64,000 bases of DNA. Source: JBPCQA01 sp050998615. Lineage in GTDB: Bacteria; Actinomycetota; Actinomycetes; Propionibacteriales; Nocardioidaceae. The notes beneath the pieces were generated by a model. It saw only the letters and a program-made list of their open reading frames with translations, was not told where the DNA came from and made no database searches. The stretch spans positions 40,108 through 104,107 of the forward strand of contig JBPCQA010000008.1 in the NCBI GenBank assembly GCA_050998615.1. Direction: 5' to 3'. Both the position numbers and the translations under genes were made by a program. How positions within the stretch are numbered: position 1 is the stretch's first letter; every line of letters starts with the position of its first letter. Shown here in pieces: positions 16,092-24,669 of the stretch.

Positions 16092-16946
16092 ATGGCTGAA
16101 CCCCACACTGACGCGGCGCGGCTGGTGACCACCGTGATCATGACGCGCAATCGCAAACCGGAGTTGCTGGCGTCGATGGTGCATCACAGCGGTCCGGTCA
16201 TCATCGTCGACAACGGCTCGACCGACGGGACGGCGGATGCGGTCGCGCAGCGATTTCCGGAAACCCGGGTCCTGCGGTTGGACACCAATGCCGGCGCCAG
16301 CGCCCGCAACTTCGGTGTGGAGATGGCAGCCACTGCCTATGTGGCGTTCTCCGACGACGACTCGTGGTGGGCTCCAGACGCCCTCCGGGTCGCCGCATCG
16401 GTGCTGGAGCGCAACCCTCGCCTCGGGCTCATCGCGGCCCAGGTCTTGGTAGGCAGCGAACAACGGCTGGATTCGATGTGCGCGACGATGGCCGAGTCGC
16501 CGCTGCCGACGCTGGACGGCATCGCCGGTCGTCAGGTGACCGGCTTCATCGCCTGCGGCAGCGTCGTACGACGTGAAGCGTTCTTGCAGGCCGGCGGTTT
16601 CGACACCGTCGTGTTCTTCCCCGGCGAAGAAGAGCGGGTGGCGCTTGATCTGGCGACGGCAGGGTGGCTGCTCGGCTATGTGCCCGCCGTCATCGCCTAT
16701 CACCACCCCGCATCCCGGCCCACCAGCCGGATGCGCGAAAGGCTGATCGCTCGCAACCACATTCTCACTGCGGTGATGCGCCGATCCTGGCGAGAAGTGG
16801 CGGCCAGGGTGCTGGCCGTCTGTCGCTCCACCCAAGGACCGCCCGCGCTGTTCGGCGCGCTGCTGCGGCTGCCTCGAGCGCTCGCGGTACGCCGGCCGGT
16901 GCCTCCCGCCGTGGACGCTCTCTGGCGGCAAACCGCCCCGCGTTGA
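16092..16946 (+). CDS. glycosyltransferase family 2
   Basis: GT-A enzyme of about 284 residues. It opens LVTTVIMTRNRKPELLASM, followed by VIIVDNGSTDGTADAV, NAGASARNFGVEMA and the metal-binding FSDDDSWW (DxD type). The acceptor-side part has FIACGSVVRREAFLQAGGF and FFPGEEERVALDLATAG. This matches rhamnosyl/galactosyl-type GT2 enzymes, but the sugar is not predictable. The ATG at 16092 is chosen because homology begins shortly after; the ribosome binding site is weak. First gene of the plus-strand glycan operon. Confidence 0.85.
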   Translation: MAEPHTDAARLVTTVIMTRNRKPELLASMVHHSGPVIIVDNGSTDGTADAVAQRFPETRVLRLDTNAGASARNFGVEMAATAYVAFSDDDSWWAPDALRVAASVLERNPRLGLIAAQVLVGSEQRLDSMCATMAESPLPTLDGIAGRQVTGFIACGSVVRREAFLQAGGFDTVVFFPGEEERVALDLATAGWLLGYVPAVIAYHHPASRPTSRMRERLIARNHILTAVMRRSWREVAARVLAVCRSTQGPPALFGALLRLPRALAVRRPVPPAVDALWRQTAPR

Positions 16947-17024
16947 TCGACACCGATGGAGAACCGTCTCTTGAGAAGCGTTTCTCCCCCGCAGAAGTGG
17001 GCACCGCGTGTCTAGATCTAGAGC

Positions 17025-17074
17025 CTTCGAAGTGCAAGGCACTTCGAAGCGTGTGTATGGCGAAGTGCAAGGCA
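17025..17074 (+). promoter_or_regulatory. perfect hairpin plus repeated half upstream of carbamoyltransferase
   Basis: CTTCGAAGTGC-AAG-GCACTTCGAAG forms a perfect 11-bp inverted repeat at 17025-17049. The 14-nt segment CGAAGTGCAAGGCA (17028-17041) recurs directly at 17061-17074. Three related half-sites within 50 nt, ending 25 nt before the start codon, suggest an operator array or a leader structure. The regulator is unknown. Confidence 0.45.
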
Positions 17075-17099
17075 GCCGGAGTACAGGAGGGGAGGCGAT

Positions 17100-18740
17100 G
17101 TGAAGGTCCTGGGCATCAATGCGATCTTCCACGACCCGGCAGCGGCGATCGTGGTCGACGGCGAGATTGTCGCAGCGGCCGAGGAAGAGCGCTTCAGCCG
17201 GCGAAAACACGGGAAGCGACCGGTGCCCTTCTCCGCCTGGGAGTTGCCGGAGCTGTCGGCCGCCTGGTGCCTTGACCACGCGGGAATCGACGCGTCGGAG
17301 CTGGATGCAGTCGCCTACTCCTTCGATCCGCAGCTGGCGCGCCCGGCCGAAGACATGGGCCTGCACGACCCGTGGGATCACCTGCGCAGGACGTACGCCG
17401 AGACCGCGCCCGGCTTCCTGTCCACGGCGTTGCCGGGCGTCGACCCGGGTGTGGTGCGCTACGTCCCCCATCACGTCGCCCATGCCGCCTCCGCCGGACT
17501 GGCCGCACCGATCGGCGCCACCGATGTCTTGGTGCTGGACGGTCGAGGCGAATCGGTGAGCCACCTCGCCGGCCGGTATGACGATCGCGGTGAGCTGACC
17601 GTGCTCGCCAGCCAGCAGCTTCCGCATTCTCTCGGCCTGCTCTACGAGGACGTCACCGAGCACCTGGGTTTCCTTCGCAGCAGCGACGAGTACAAGGTCA
17701 TGGCGATGGCGTCGTACGGGCAACCGCGGTTCGCCACCGAGTTGCGGCACAGCGTCTACGCCACCGGTGACGGCGGGTTTCGCACCGAGCCGATCGACTG
17801 GGGAAGCCTCACGAAGCGCCGCCGCCCCGACCAACCGTGGACGGACGACCATGCCGACCTCGCCGCCAGCGTTCAGCAGCGACTCGAATCCGTGCTGCTC
17901 GAGCTGGCCCAATGGCTGGCGCATCAAACGCAGGGCGACGCCTTGGCCCTGGCCGGTGGGGTGGCCCTCAACTGTGTGGCGAACACCTCGATCCTCGCCG
18001 CCAGCGACTACCGGACCGTATGGGTCCAGCCCGCCGCCGGCGACGCCGGAACGGCGCTCGGGGGTGCCTTACACGTGGCGCACGCGGCAGGCGATGTGCT
18101 GTCGCCGATGGTCGGCGCGGATCTCGGCCGCGCCTGGAGTGACGACGAGATCGAGGCCTGGTTGACGACGGCCCGGGTGCGTTTCGAGCGGGTCGACGAC
18201 GTCGCCGACCGGGTGTCGCAAGCCCTGGCCGACAACCTGATCGTGGCCTGGTTCCAGGGCAGGAGCGAGTTCGGCCCCAGGGCTCTTGGCCATCGGTCCC
18301 TGCTGGCCCACCCTGGACACTCCGAGAACCTTCGTCGGCTCAACGACGTCAAGGGTCGCGAACAGTTTCGCCCGGTCGCCCCGATGGTCACCACCGAGGG
18401 AGCGAGTCGGCTGTTCTCCCGCGGACCGCTGCCCTCGCCGTACATGCTGTTCGTCCACGACGTCGCGCCCGAGTGGCAAGCGCGCATCCCGGCAGTTGTG
18501 CACGTCGACGGGACGGCCCGGGTGCAAACCGTCGACCGGGAGACCGAGCCCTTGGTGCACGAGATGCTCACTTGCTTCGAGCGACGCACCGGTCTGCCCG
18601 TGGTGGTCAACACCAGCCTCAACACCGCTGGCCGTCCGATGGTCGACGACCCCCGAGATGCGCTTGAGTGCTTCGGCGCCGCCCCGGTCGACATGATGGC
18701 GATCGGCTCGTTTCTGGTGCACCGGCAGGCGATGGCCTGA
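17100..18740 (+). CDS. carbamoyltransferase, NodU/CmcH family
   Basis: 546 residues. The N-terminal ASKHA-fold part starts VLGINAIFHDPAAAIVVDG with EEERFSRRKHGKR, the metal/active-site segment VPHHVAHAASAG and DGRGE. The C-terminal part has FQGRSEFGPRALGHRSLLA and VVNTSLNTAGRPMVDDP. The family transfers carbamoyl from carbamoyl phosphate, through carbamoyl-AMP, to a hydroxyl of a sugar or antibiotic (NodU, CmcH, TobZ). Within a glycosyltransferase operon it probably carbamoylates a sugar of the product. The GTG at 17100 is preceded by AGGAGGGGAGG. The stop overlaps the next start by one base. Confidence 0.9.
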   Translation: MKVLGINAIFHDPAAAIVVDGEIVAAAEEERFSRRKHGKRPVPFSAWELPELSAAWCLDHAGIDASELDAVAYSFDPQLARPAEDMGLHDPWDHLRRTYAETAPGFLSTALPGVDPGVVRYVPHHVAHAASAGLAAPIGATDVLVLDGRGESVSHLAGRYDDRGELTVLASQQLPHSLGLLYEDVTEHLGFLRSSDEYKVMAMASYGQPRFATELRHSVYATGDGGFRTEPIDWGSLTKRRRPDQPWTDDHADLAASVQQRLESVLLELAQWLAHQTQGDALALAGGVALNCVANTSILAASDYRTVWVQPAAGDAGTALGGALHVAHAAGDVLSPMVGADLGRAWSDDEIEAWLTTARVRFERVDDVADRVSQALADNLIVAWFQGRSEFGPRALGHRSLLAHPGHSENLRRLNDVKGREQFRPVAPMVTTEGASRLFSRGPLPSPYMLFVHDVAPEWQARIPAVVHVDGTARVQTVDRETEPLVHEMLTCFERRTGLPVVVNTSLNTAGRPMVDDPRDALECFGAAPVDMMAIGSFLVHRQAMA

Positions 18741-20233
18741 TGGGGACGCCCACCACGATTGTCATTCCCACCATCGGACGTCCGAGCCTGCACCAGCTAC
18801 TGGCCGCCCTCACCGACGACGGAGCCTGTGACGCTCCGATCATCGTCGTGGACGACCGCCCGGCCGCGTCAGCCGCCGCTGCTGAACTCGCGGATCTGCC
18901 ACCGGGGAACATCCAGGTGATCGCGTCCGGCGGTCGCGGGCCGGCGGCCGCGCGCAACGTCGGATGGCGTGCGTCACGCACCCGGTGGGTCACTTTCCTC
19001 GACGACGACGTGCTGCCCCAGGCGCAATGGCCGGCGTTGCTGCGCCGCGACATCGCCGAGGCAGCGCCCGATGTCGTCGGCGTGCAAGGGAACGTTTCGG
19101 TGCCGCTGCCTAGCGACCGCCGGCCCACCGACTGGGAGCGGGTCACCGCCGGCCTGGAGACAGCACGGTGGATCACCGCGGACATGACCTACCGGCGTCG
19201 GTCGCTGGCCGCAGTTGGCGGCTTCGACGAGCGCTTCCCCCGCGCGTTTCGCGAAGACGCCGATCTTGCCTTGCGGGTCATCGCCCAGGGGGGTCGACTG
19301 GTGCGCGGGCGTCGCGGCGTCATCCACCCGGTCCGCCCGGTCGATGACTGGGTGAGCGTTCGGGTGCAGGCCGGCAACGCCGACGACGTACTGATGCGAC
19401 GACTCCATGGGCCGCACTGGAGGCGTCGTGCGCAGGCGCCACGCGGCCGTCGAGCCCGTCACTTGGCCGTCACGGCCACCGGCCTAGCGACGTTCGCCCT
19501 GGCGGTGAGCGGCCGTCGACGCGCGGCTGTGTTGCCCGCGCTGGCGTGGCTCGTCGGGACCGCCGAGCTGGCCTCGGCACGGATCCGGCCGGGCCCGCGG
19601 ACTGTCGCGGAGGTACGCCGCATGGTCATCACCAGCCTCGCTATTCCACCGGCCGCCGGTTGGCACACCCTTCGTGGCTACCGGCGGCACCGCCACGCCA
19701 CCGCCTGGCGAGGTCAGCCTGAGTTGGTGCTGTTCGACCGGGACGGCACGCTGATCTACGACGTGCCGTACAACGGGGACCCCGACAGGGCAGTCCCGGT
19801 CGATGACGCCAAGAGATCACTGGATCTGCTTCGCGCCCACGGCGTTCGAGTCGGAGTCGTCACCAACCAGTCGGGCGTGTCCACGGGGAAGCTGACGGCG
19901 GAGCAGGTGAACGCCACGAACGCCCGGGTCGAACAGCTGCTCGGGCCCTTCGACGTGTGGCAGGTGTGTCAGCACGGCCGCTCCGACGGCTGCGGCTGCC
20001 GCAAGCCCGAGCCAGGCATGGTGAAGGCGGCCTGCCAGGAGCTGGACGTCGACCCGGCCTGGTGTGTGCTGGTCGGCGACATCGGTTCGGACGTCGCGGC
20101 GGCGCAGGCGGCGGGCTGTGAGGCGATCCTGGTCCCGACGCCAATGACCAGGCCGGCCGAAGTCGAATCCGCCCCGATGGTGGAGGCGGATCTGGACAGC
20201 GCGGTACGCCGGATTCTGGCTGGTGCCTGGTGA
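18740..20233 (+). CDS. GT2 glycosyltransferase fused to D,D-heptose 1,7-bisphosphate phosphatase
   Basis: 497 residues in two parts. Residues 1 to about 250 are a GT2 enzyme (TTIVIPTIGRPSLHQLL, IIVVDDRP, GPAAARNVGWRASRT, TFLDDDVLP, FREDADLALRV). A hydrophobic linker region follows at about 235-275. From about residue 329 there is a HAD phosphatase of GmhB type: nucleophile LVLFDRDGTL, VTNQSGVSTG, the zinc loop CQHGRSDGCGCRKP and LVGDIGSDVAAAQAAG. GmhB removes the 1- or 7-phosphate from heptose bisphosphate before nucleotide activation. GmhA and HldE are encoded three and four genes downstream, so the HAD half fits heptose synthesis. The ATG at 18740 overlaps the previous stop by one base. This fusion is unusual; see findings. 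Confidence 0.88.
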   Translation: MGTPTTIVIPTIGRPSLHQLLAALTDDGACDAPIIVVDDRPAASAAAAELADLPPGNIQVIASGGRGPAAARNVGWRASRTRWVTFLDDDVLPQAQWPALLRRDIAEAAPDVVGVQGNVSVPLPSDRRPTDWERVTAGLETARWITADMTYRRRSLAAVGGFDERFPRAFREDADLALRVIAQGGRLVRGRRGVIHPVRPVDDWVSVRVQAGNADDVLMRRLHGPHWRRRAQAPRGRRARHLAVTATGLATFALAVSGRRRAAVLPALAWLVGTAELASARIRPGPRTVAEVRRMVITSLAIPPAAGWHTLRGYRRHRHATAWRGQPELVLFDRDGTLIYDVPYNGDPDRAVPVDDAKRSLDLLRAHGVRVGVVTNQSGVSTGKLTAEQVNATNARVEQLLGPFDVWQVCQHGRSDGCGCRKPEPGMVKAACQELDVDPAWCVLVGDIGSDVAAAQAAGCEAILVPTPMTRPAEVESAPMVEADLDSAVRRILAGAW

Positions 20234-21294
20234 GCGAACGTGTGTTGTGCGTGCGACTGGACAATGCCGGTGACGTGTTGCTCATGGGACCGGCGGTGCG
20301 TGCGGTGGCCGAATCCGGCGCCGAGGTGGTCGTGCTGGCGGGTCCGCAGGGCGCCGACGCGGCGAAGCTGCTGCCCGGAGTGTCGCGGACGCTGATCTGG
20401 CGCTGCCCCTGGGTCGATCCCGACCCTGCTCCAATCGACCGCGACGACATTGCCGGCCTGGTCGAAGTGCTGCGCCGGTTGGACTGTGATCGAGCGCTCG
20501 TGTTCACGTCCTTCCACCAGTCGCCGCTGCCGATCGCGCTCGTGCTGCGCCTTGCCGGGGTGTCGTGGATCGGCGCGATCAGCGAGGACTACCCCGGCTC
20601 GTTGCTCGATCTGCGCTGCCGGATCCGCGACGACCTGCCCGAGCCCGAACGGGCGCTGTCACTTGCACGGGCGGCCGGCTTTGGGTTGGGCGCCGGCGAC
20701 GGCGGCGAGCTCGAGGTCCGTCACCCGCTGCCCAGCGTGGACAGACTGACCGGTGCGGGGCCGTACGTCGTCTTGCATCCGGGCACGTCGGTGCCCGCCC
20801 GCGCCTGGCCACCACACCGCTACGTCGAGACGGCCCACCGGTTGTCCGAAGCCGGGCATCGGGTGGTCGTCACCGGCTCCCCCGCCGAGACTGGGCTGAC
20901 GAAGCTGGTGGCCGGCGACGTCGGCACCGACCTGGGCGGCCGCACCAGCCTCGCCGAGCTGGCCGCGGTGCTGGACCAAGCCGAAGCGGTGGTCGTCGGC
21001 AACACCGGCCCAGCCCACCTGGCGGCCGCGGTCGGAGCCCGGGTCGTGTCGTTGTTCGCGCCCACGGTTCCCGCCGTGCGCTGGGCGCCGTACCGGACAC
21101 CGCATATCCTGCTGGGCGACCAGCACGCACCTTGTCGTGATCTGCGGGTCACGCACTGCCCCTTCCCCGGCCACCCATGCCTGAGTGAGGTGAGCGCTGA
21201 CGACGTGCTGAGCGCGCTTGCTGACCTCGGTCTGCACACCCGGCCAACCCGTCGTGCCGATAGGGACCACGATTTCGAGGAGGTGGTTCGATGA
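20230..21294 (+). CDS. glycosyltransferase family 9 (heptosyltransferase-like)
   Basis: GT-B enzyme of 354 residues of the ADP-heptose:LPS heptosyltransferase family. It begins VLCVRLDNAGDVLLMGPAV, has YVVLHPGTSVPARAWPPHR at the domain boundary and VVVGNTGPAHLAAAVGARV in the ADP-sugar-binding domain. In Gram-negative bacteria such enzymes move ADP-activated heptose onto lipid A core; an actinobacterium has no LPS, so the acceptor must be another glycan or lipid. The GTG start overlaps the upstream stop (GTGA). Co-occurrence with GmhA, GmhB and HldE homologues makes ADP-heptose the likely donor. Confidence 0.85.
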   Translation: MSERVLCVRLDNAGDVLLMGPAVRAVAESGAEVVVLAGPQGADAAKLLPGVSRTLIWRCPWVDPDPAPIDRDDIAGLVEVLRRLDCDRALVFTSFHQSPLPIALVLRLAGVSWIGAISEDYPGSLLDLRCRIRDDLPEPERALSLARAAGFGLGAGDGGELEVRHPLPSVDRLTGAGPYVVLHPGTSVPARAWPPHRYVETAHRLSEAGHRVVVTGSPAETGLTKLVAGDVGTDLGGRTSLAELAAVLDQAEAVVVGNTGPAHLAAAVGARVVSLFAPTVPAVRWAPYRTPHILLGDQHAPCRDLRVTHCPFPGHPCLSEVSADDVLSALADLGLHTRPTRRADRDHDFEEVVR

Positions 21295-22499
21295 GGATCG
21301 CGCTGGTTTCCGAGCACGCCAACCCGCTGGCCACAGTGGGCGGCGTCGACGCCGGCGGCCAGAACGTCCACGTCGCTGCGTTGGCAGGACACCTCGTGCG
21401 TCAAGGCCATGAGGTCACGGTGTTCACTCGCCGCGACGACCCCAGCCTGTCGTGGCGGGTCGAAGCGCCAGAGGGCTATCTGGTGGAGCATGTGCCAGCC
21501 GGACCCCCCACGGAGGTGCCGAAGGACAGTTTGTTGCCGCACATGCCGGCGTTCGCCGACTATCTGCAGACGCGGTGGGCGCAGACGCCGTACGACGTCG
21601 TCCATGCGCACTTTTGGATGAGCGGGATCGCCGCCTTGTCGGCCGGTCGCGCCCTCGGGCTGCCGGTGATCCAGACATTCCACGCGTTGGGCACGGTGAA
21701 ACGCCGGCATCAAGGCGGCCGGGATACCAGCCCAGCCAGCCGCGTGGTCGTCGAGGCGGACATTGGGCGCCGGGCCGATCACGTGATCGCCACCTGTTCG
21801 GACGAGGTCCATGAGCTTGAGGCGATGGGTTTAGACCGTTCACGAGTCTCGATCGTCCCGTGCGGCGTCGACACCGACTTGTTCACGCCGGAACCGCAAC
21901 GATCGGCCCGACGCCCAAAGCTCCTCACGGTCGGCCGGTTGGTTGAGCGCAAGGGTGTCGCCGACGTCATCACCGCCTTGCCAGGCCTGCCGCGGGTGGA
22001 GCTGGTGGTGGCCGGGGGCCCATCGGCCGACCTGCTGCCGATAGACCCGGACGTGGAGCGGTTGCGATCCCGGGCCCGCGAGTGCGGCGTCGATGGGAGG
22101 GTGAGATTCGTCGGGCGCGTCGACCGGGCAGCGATGCCGGCGCTGATCAAGTCGTGCGACGTCGTGGTCGCCATGCCGTGGTACGAGCCGTTCGGGATTG
22201 TGCCGTTGGAGGCGATGGCCTGCGCGCGGCCGGTGGTAGCGTCCGCCGTCGGCGGCCTCACCGACACGGTGGTCAGCGGGGTCAGTGGCGAGCTGGTCCC
22301 AGCCCGCGACTCCAATCGGTTGACCGAGGTCCTTGCTGGTCTGCTGGCGGATCGCCGCCGGCGCGAGGCGTACGGCGCTGCGGGCCTGAATCGAGTGCGC
22401 AATGCCTACGACTGGGCCACCGTCGCGGCCGCCACCGAAGACGTCTACCGCACCGTCGTTGCGCGCACCTCGGCTGCAGTGTTCGGGGTGCGCAGATGA
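21291..22499 (+). CDS. glycosyltransferase family 4
   Basis: GT-B retaining glycosyltransferase of 402 residues. The N-terminal domain has IALVSEHANPLATVGGVDAG followed by QNVHVAALA, and VVHAHFWMSG. The C-terminal domain has LLTVGRLVERKGVADVI and the E-x7-E motif PFGIVPLEAMACARPVV. The N-terminus resembles the sucrose-phosphate-synthase/MshA branch, but the operon points to cell-envelope glycan assembly. The ATG overlaps the upstream stop by 4 nt, as in most genes of this operon. Confidence 0.87.
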   Translation: MRIALVSEHANPLATVGGVDAGGQNVHVAALAGHLVRQGHEVTVFTRRDDPSLSWRVEAPEGYLVEHVPAGPPTEVPKDSLLPHMPAFADYLQTRWAQTPYDVVHAHFWMSGIAALSAGRALGLPVIQTFHALGTVKRRHQGGRDTSPASRVVVEADIGRRADHVIATCSDEVHELEAMGLDRSRVSIVPCGVDTDLFTPEPQRSARRPKLLTVGRLVERKGVADVITALPGLPRVELVVAGGPSADLLPIDPDVERLRSRARECGVDGRVRFVGRVDRAAMPALIKSCDVVVAMPWYEPFGIVPLEAMACARPVVASAVGGLTDTVVSGVSGELVPARDSNRLTEVLAGLLADRRRREAYGAAGLNRVRNAYDWATVAAATEDVYRTVVARTSAAVFGVRR

Positions 22500-23197
22500 G
22501 CGGACCGATGCCGAGCCGACCGATCCAGAGTCAACCGATGCCGAGTCAACCGACGCCGAGTCAACCGACGTCGGGCGGACTCGACCACGTCGCGCAGCTG
22601 CGGGCGGCGATCGACGAGTTCGACGGCTGCGCCGAGTTGGCCGACCGGTGGGGTCATCGACTGGCCGCGGTGGTCGGCGACGGCGGGCGGCTGCTGGCGG
22701 CCGGGAACGGGGGCAGCGCCGCGCAGGCGCAGCACCTCACCGCCGAGTTGGTGGGGCGCTATCGCGACGACCGGCGCCCCTACTCCGCGATCTGTCTGAG
22801 CGCAGAAACCTCAAGCCTGACCGCGATCATGAACGACTACCCCGCAGACGAGCTGTTCGCTCGCCAGGTCGAGGCCCACGGCCGGCCGGGAGACGTGCTC
22901 GTGTTGTTGTCGACAAGTGGTCGAAGCCCCAATGTGGTGACCGCGGCGCGGCGAGCGCACGCGTGTGGCATGACGGTATGGGCGCTCACCGGAGCCGCCC
23001 CGAACCCGCTTGCCTCGGCTGCTCACGAGGCACTGTGCGTGTCGGCAGCATCGACGGCAACGGTCCAGGAGTTGCACCTGGTCGCCTTGCACGTGCTTTG
23101 CGCAGGTTTGGACTCGGCACTTGGAGCGCGGGCGCTTGATGTCGGCTCCGTGCTAGAGGCCAGTCAGCCGGTGGCGTTCGTGGAGGGCGGCCGATGA
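22496..23197 (+). CDS. gmhA: SIS-domain sedoheptulose 7-phosphate isomerase
   Basis: 233-residue GmhA-type isomerase, converting sedoheptulose 7-phosphate to D-glycero-D-manno-heptose 7-phosphate. Features are LLAAGNGGSAAQAQHLTAEL, the phosphate-binding VLLSTSGRSPNVVTAA and STATVQELHLVALHVL, where GmhA has its metal-site Glu and His. E. coli GmhA is 192 residues; here about 25 extra N-terminal residues are a Pro/Ser/Gln-rich tail encoded by a 15-nt tandem repeat. The ATG overlaps the upstream stop by 4 nt. The next gene is the HldE homologue, the following step. Confidence 0.87.
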   Translation: MSGPMPSRPIQSQPMPSQPTPSQPTSGGLDHVAQLRAAIDEFDGCAELADRWGHRLAAVVGDGGRLLAAGNGGSAAQAQHLTAELVGRYRDDRRPYSAICLSAETSSLTAIMNDYPADELFARQVEAHGRPGDVLVLLSTSGRSPNVVTAARRAHACGMTVWALTGAAPNPLASAAHEALCVSAASTATVQELHLVALHVLCAGLDSALGARALDVGSVLEASQPVAFVEGGR

Positions 23198-24600
23198 CCA
23201 TGTCGTTGGTGGTGATCGGAGACGCGCTGCTTGACGTCGACGTGCTCGGAGAGACAACTCGGCTATGCCCGGACGCGCCGGTCCCGGTGGTCGACGAGAA
23301 GCATCGGCAAGCACGTGCCGGCGGGGCTGCGCTGGCAGCCAGTCTGGCCGCACGGGAGGGCGCCGACGTCACATTGATCGCACCGCTTGCCACCGACGAT
23401 GCGGGTGCCCAGGTCACCAGGCTGCTCTGTCAGGCCGGTGTCCGCGTCTGCGCGCTGCCGTTCACCGGCACTACCACGGTCAAGACCAGGATCCGCAGTC
23501 GGCGGCAATCGCTGTTGCGGGTCGACTCCGGAGGCAGTCCAGGGACGGTTGGCGAGTTATCAACCGAGGCGCGTGACGCGCTCGAAGCTGGTGACGCCGT
23601 GTTGGTCAGCGACTACGGATGCGGCAGCACCGCGACACCGGTGCTGCGAGAGGTGCTGTCGGCGCTGCCCGCACGGCTGCCCGTCGTATGGGATCCACAC
23701 CCACGGGGTGCCGCTCCGATTCCGGGAGCGCATCTGGTGACGCCGAACGAGGCAGAGGCAGCCGGGTGGGCGCAGCGGCTCGGCAGCTCGCAGCAACAGC
23801 CGGGACTGGCCGCAACCACCGTCGCAGCCGAGACATTGGTCGCGAAGTGGCAGGCCCGAGCCGTCGCGGTCACGCTCGGCGGAGCCGGTGCATTGTTGAG
23901 CTACGGTCAAGGCGCGCCGCTGGTTTTCCCCGCTCCCGACGTCGACGTGATTGACTCGTGCGGGGCGGGTGATCGGTTCGCGGTGGCGGCCGCGCTGGCG
24001 CTCGGAGCGGGGCAGACGCCGGCAGACGCCGTACACCATGCGGTGCTAGCCGCCTCGTTGTTCGTCGCCGGGGGTGGAGCCGGTGGTGTGACGAGCACGC
24101 CGGCTGCCCCGGCCGATCGGCCGCTGCACTCGTCGACTCCCAGCGCCAGCGAGGTGGCGACGCGGGTGCACGCCGCCGGCGGCGTAGTCGTAGCCACCGG
24201 CGGCTGTTTCGATCTGCTCCACGCCGGACATGTCGCGACCTTGCGAGCAGCACGGCGGCTCGGTGACTGCCTGATCGTATGTCTGAACTCCGACGCGTCG
24301 GTGAGGCGACTGAAAGGCAACGCGAGGCCGCTGGTGCCCGGTCACGACCGCCGTCGGGTCCTGGAGGCGCTCGAATGCGTCGACGCCGTCGAGATGTTCG
24401 ACGAGGACACTCCCGAGCAGGTGCTGGCCACTTTCCGGCCCGACGTCTGGGCCAAGGGTGGCGACTATTCCGCCGCAGACCTCCCCGAGTCGGCGGTGCT
24501 CGCCGGCTGGGGCGGTCAGTCGGTCGCGTTGCCGTACGTCGAGGGCCGATCGACCACCAGACTGCTAAGAGCCGCGGGCTCTAAACCCGGCGATTCATGA
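23194..24600 (+). CDS. hldE: bifunctional heptose 7-phosphate kinase / 1-phosphate adenylyltransferase
   Basis: 468 residues, close to E. coli HldE (477). Residues 1 to about 310 are a PfkB/ribokinase-fold kinase (LVVIGDALLDVDVLGE, DPHPRGAAPIPGAHLVTPNE, IDSCGAGDRFAVAAALA with the catalytic GAGD). From about residue 330 there is a nucleotidyltransferase (ATGGCFDLLHAGHVATLRAA with the HxGH motif, NSDASVRRLKG, GGDYSAADLPES). Together with GmhA and the GmhB-like HAD domain this gives ADP-D-glycero-beta-D-manno-heptose. No HldD epimerase is in the window, so the D,D form is the expected end product. ATGA overlap with gmhA. Confidence 0.92.
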   Translation: MTMSLVVIGDALLDVDVLGETTRLCPDAPVPVVDEKHRQARAGGAALAASLAAREGADVTLIAPLATDDAGAQVTRLLCQAGVRVCALPFTGTTTVKTRIRSRRQSLLRVDSGGSPGTVGELSTEARDALEAGDAVLVSDYGCGSTATPVLREVLSALPARLPVVWDPHPRGAAPIPGAHLVTPNEAEAAGWAQRLGSSQQQPGLAATTVAAETLVAKWQARAVAVTLGGAGALLSYGQGAPLVFPAPDVDVIDSCGAGDRFAVAAALALGAGQTPADAVHHAVLAASLFVAGGGAGGVTSTPAAPADRPLHSSTPSASEVATRVHAAGGVVVATGGCFDLLHAGHVATLRAARRLGDCLIVCLNSDASVRRLKGNARPLVPGHDRRRVLEALECVDAVEMFDEDTPEQVLATFRPDVWAKGGDYSAADLPESAVLAGWGGQSVALPYVEGRSTTRLLRAAGSKPGDS

Positions 24601-24669
24601 CGCCACCCACGGTCATCACAGAAGCAGAGCACCTCAGAGAAGGGCACATGAGAGAAGGGCACACCTGAG

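Noticed and set aside
15852..17927. Minus-strand open frame of 691 codons opposite the GT2 and carbamoyltransferase genes
   Set aside because: Spans parts of three real genes, repeats and a promoter region, and lacks recognisable motifs.
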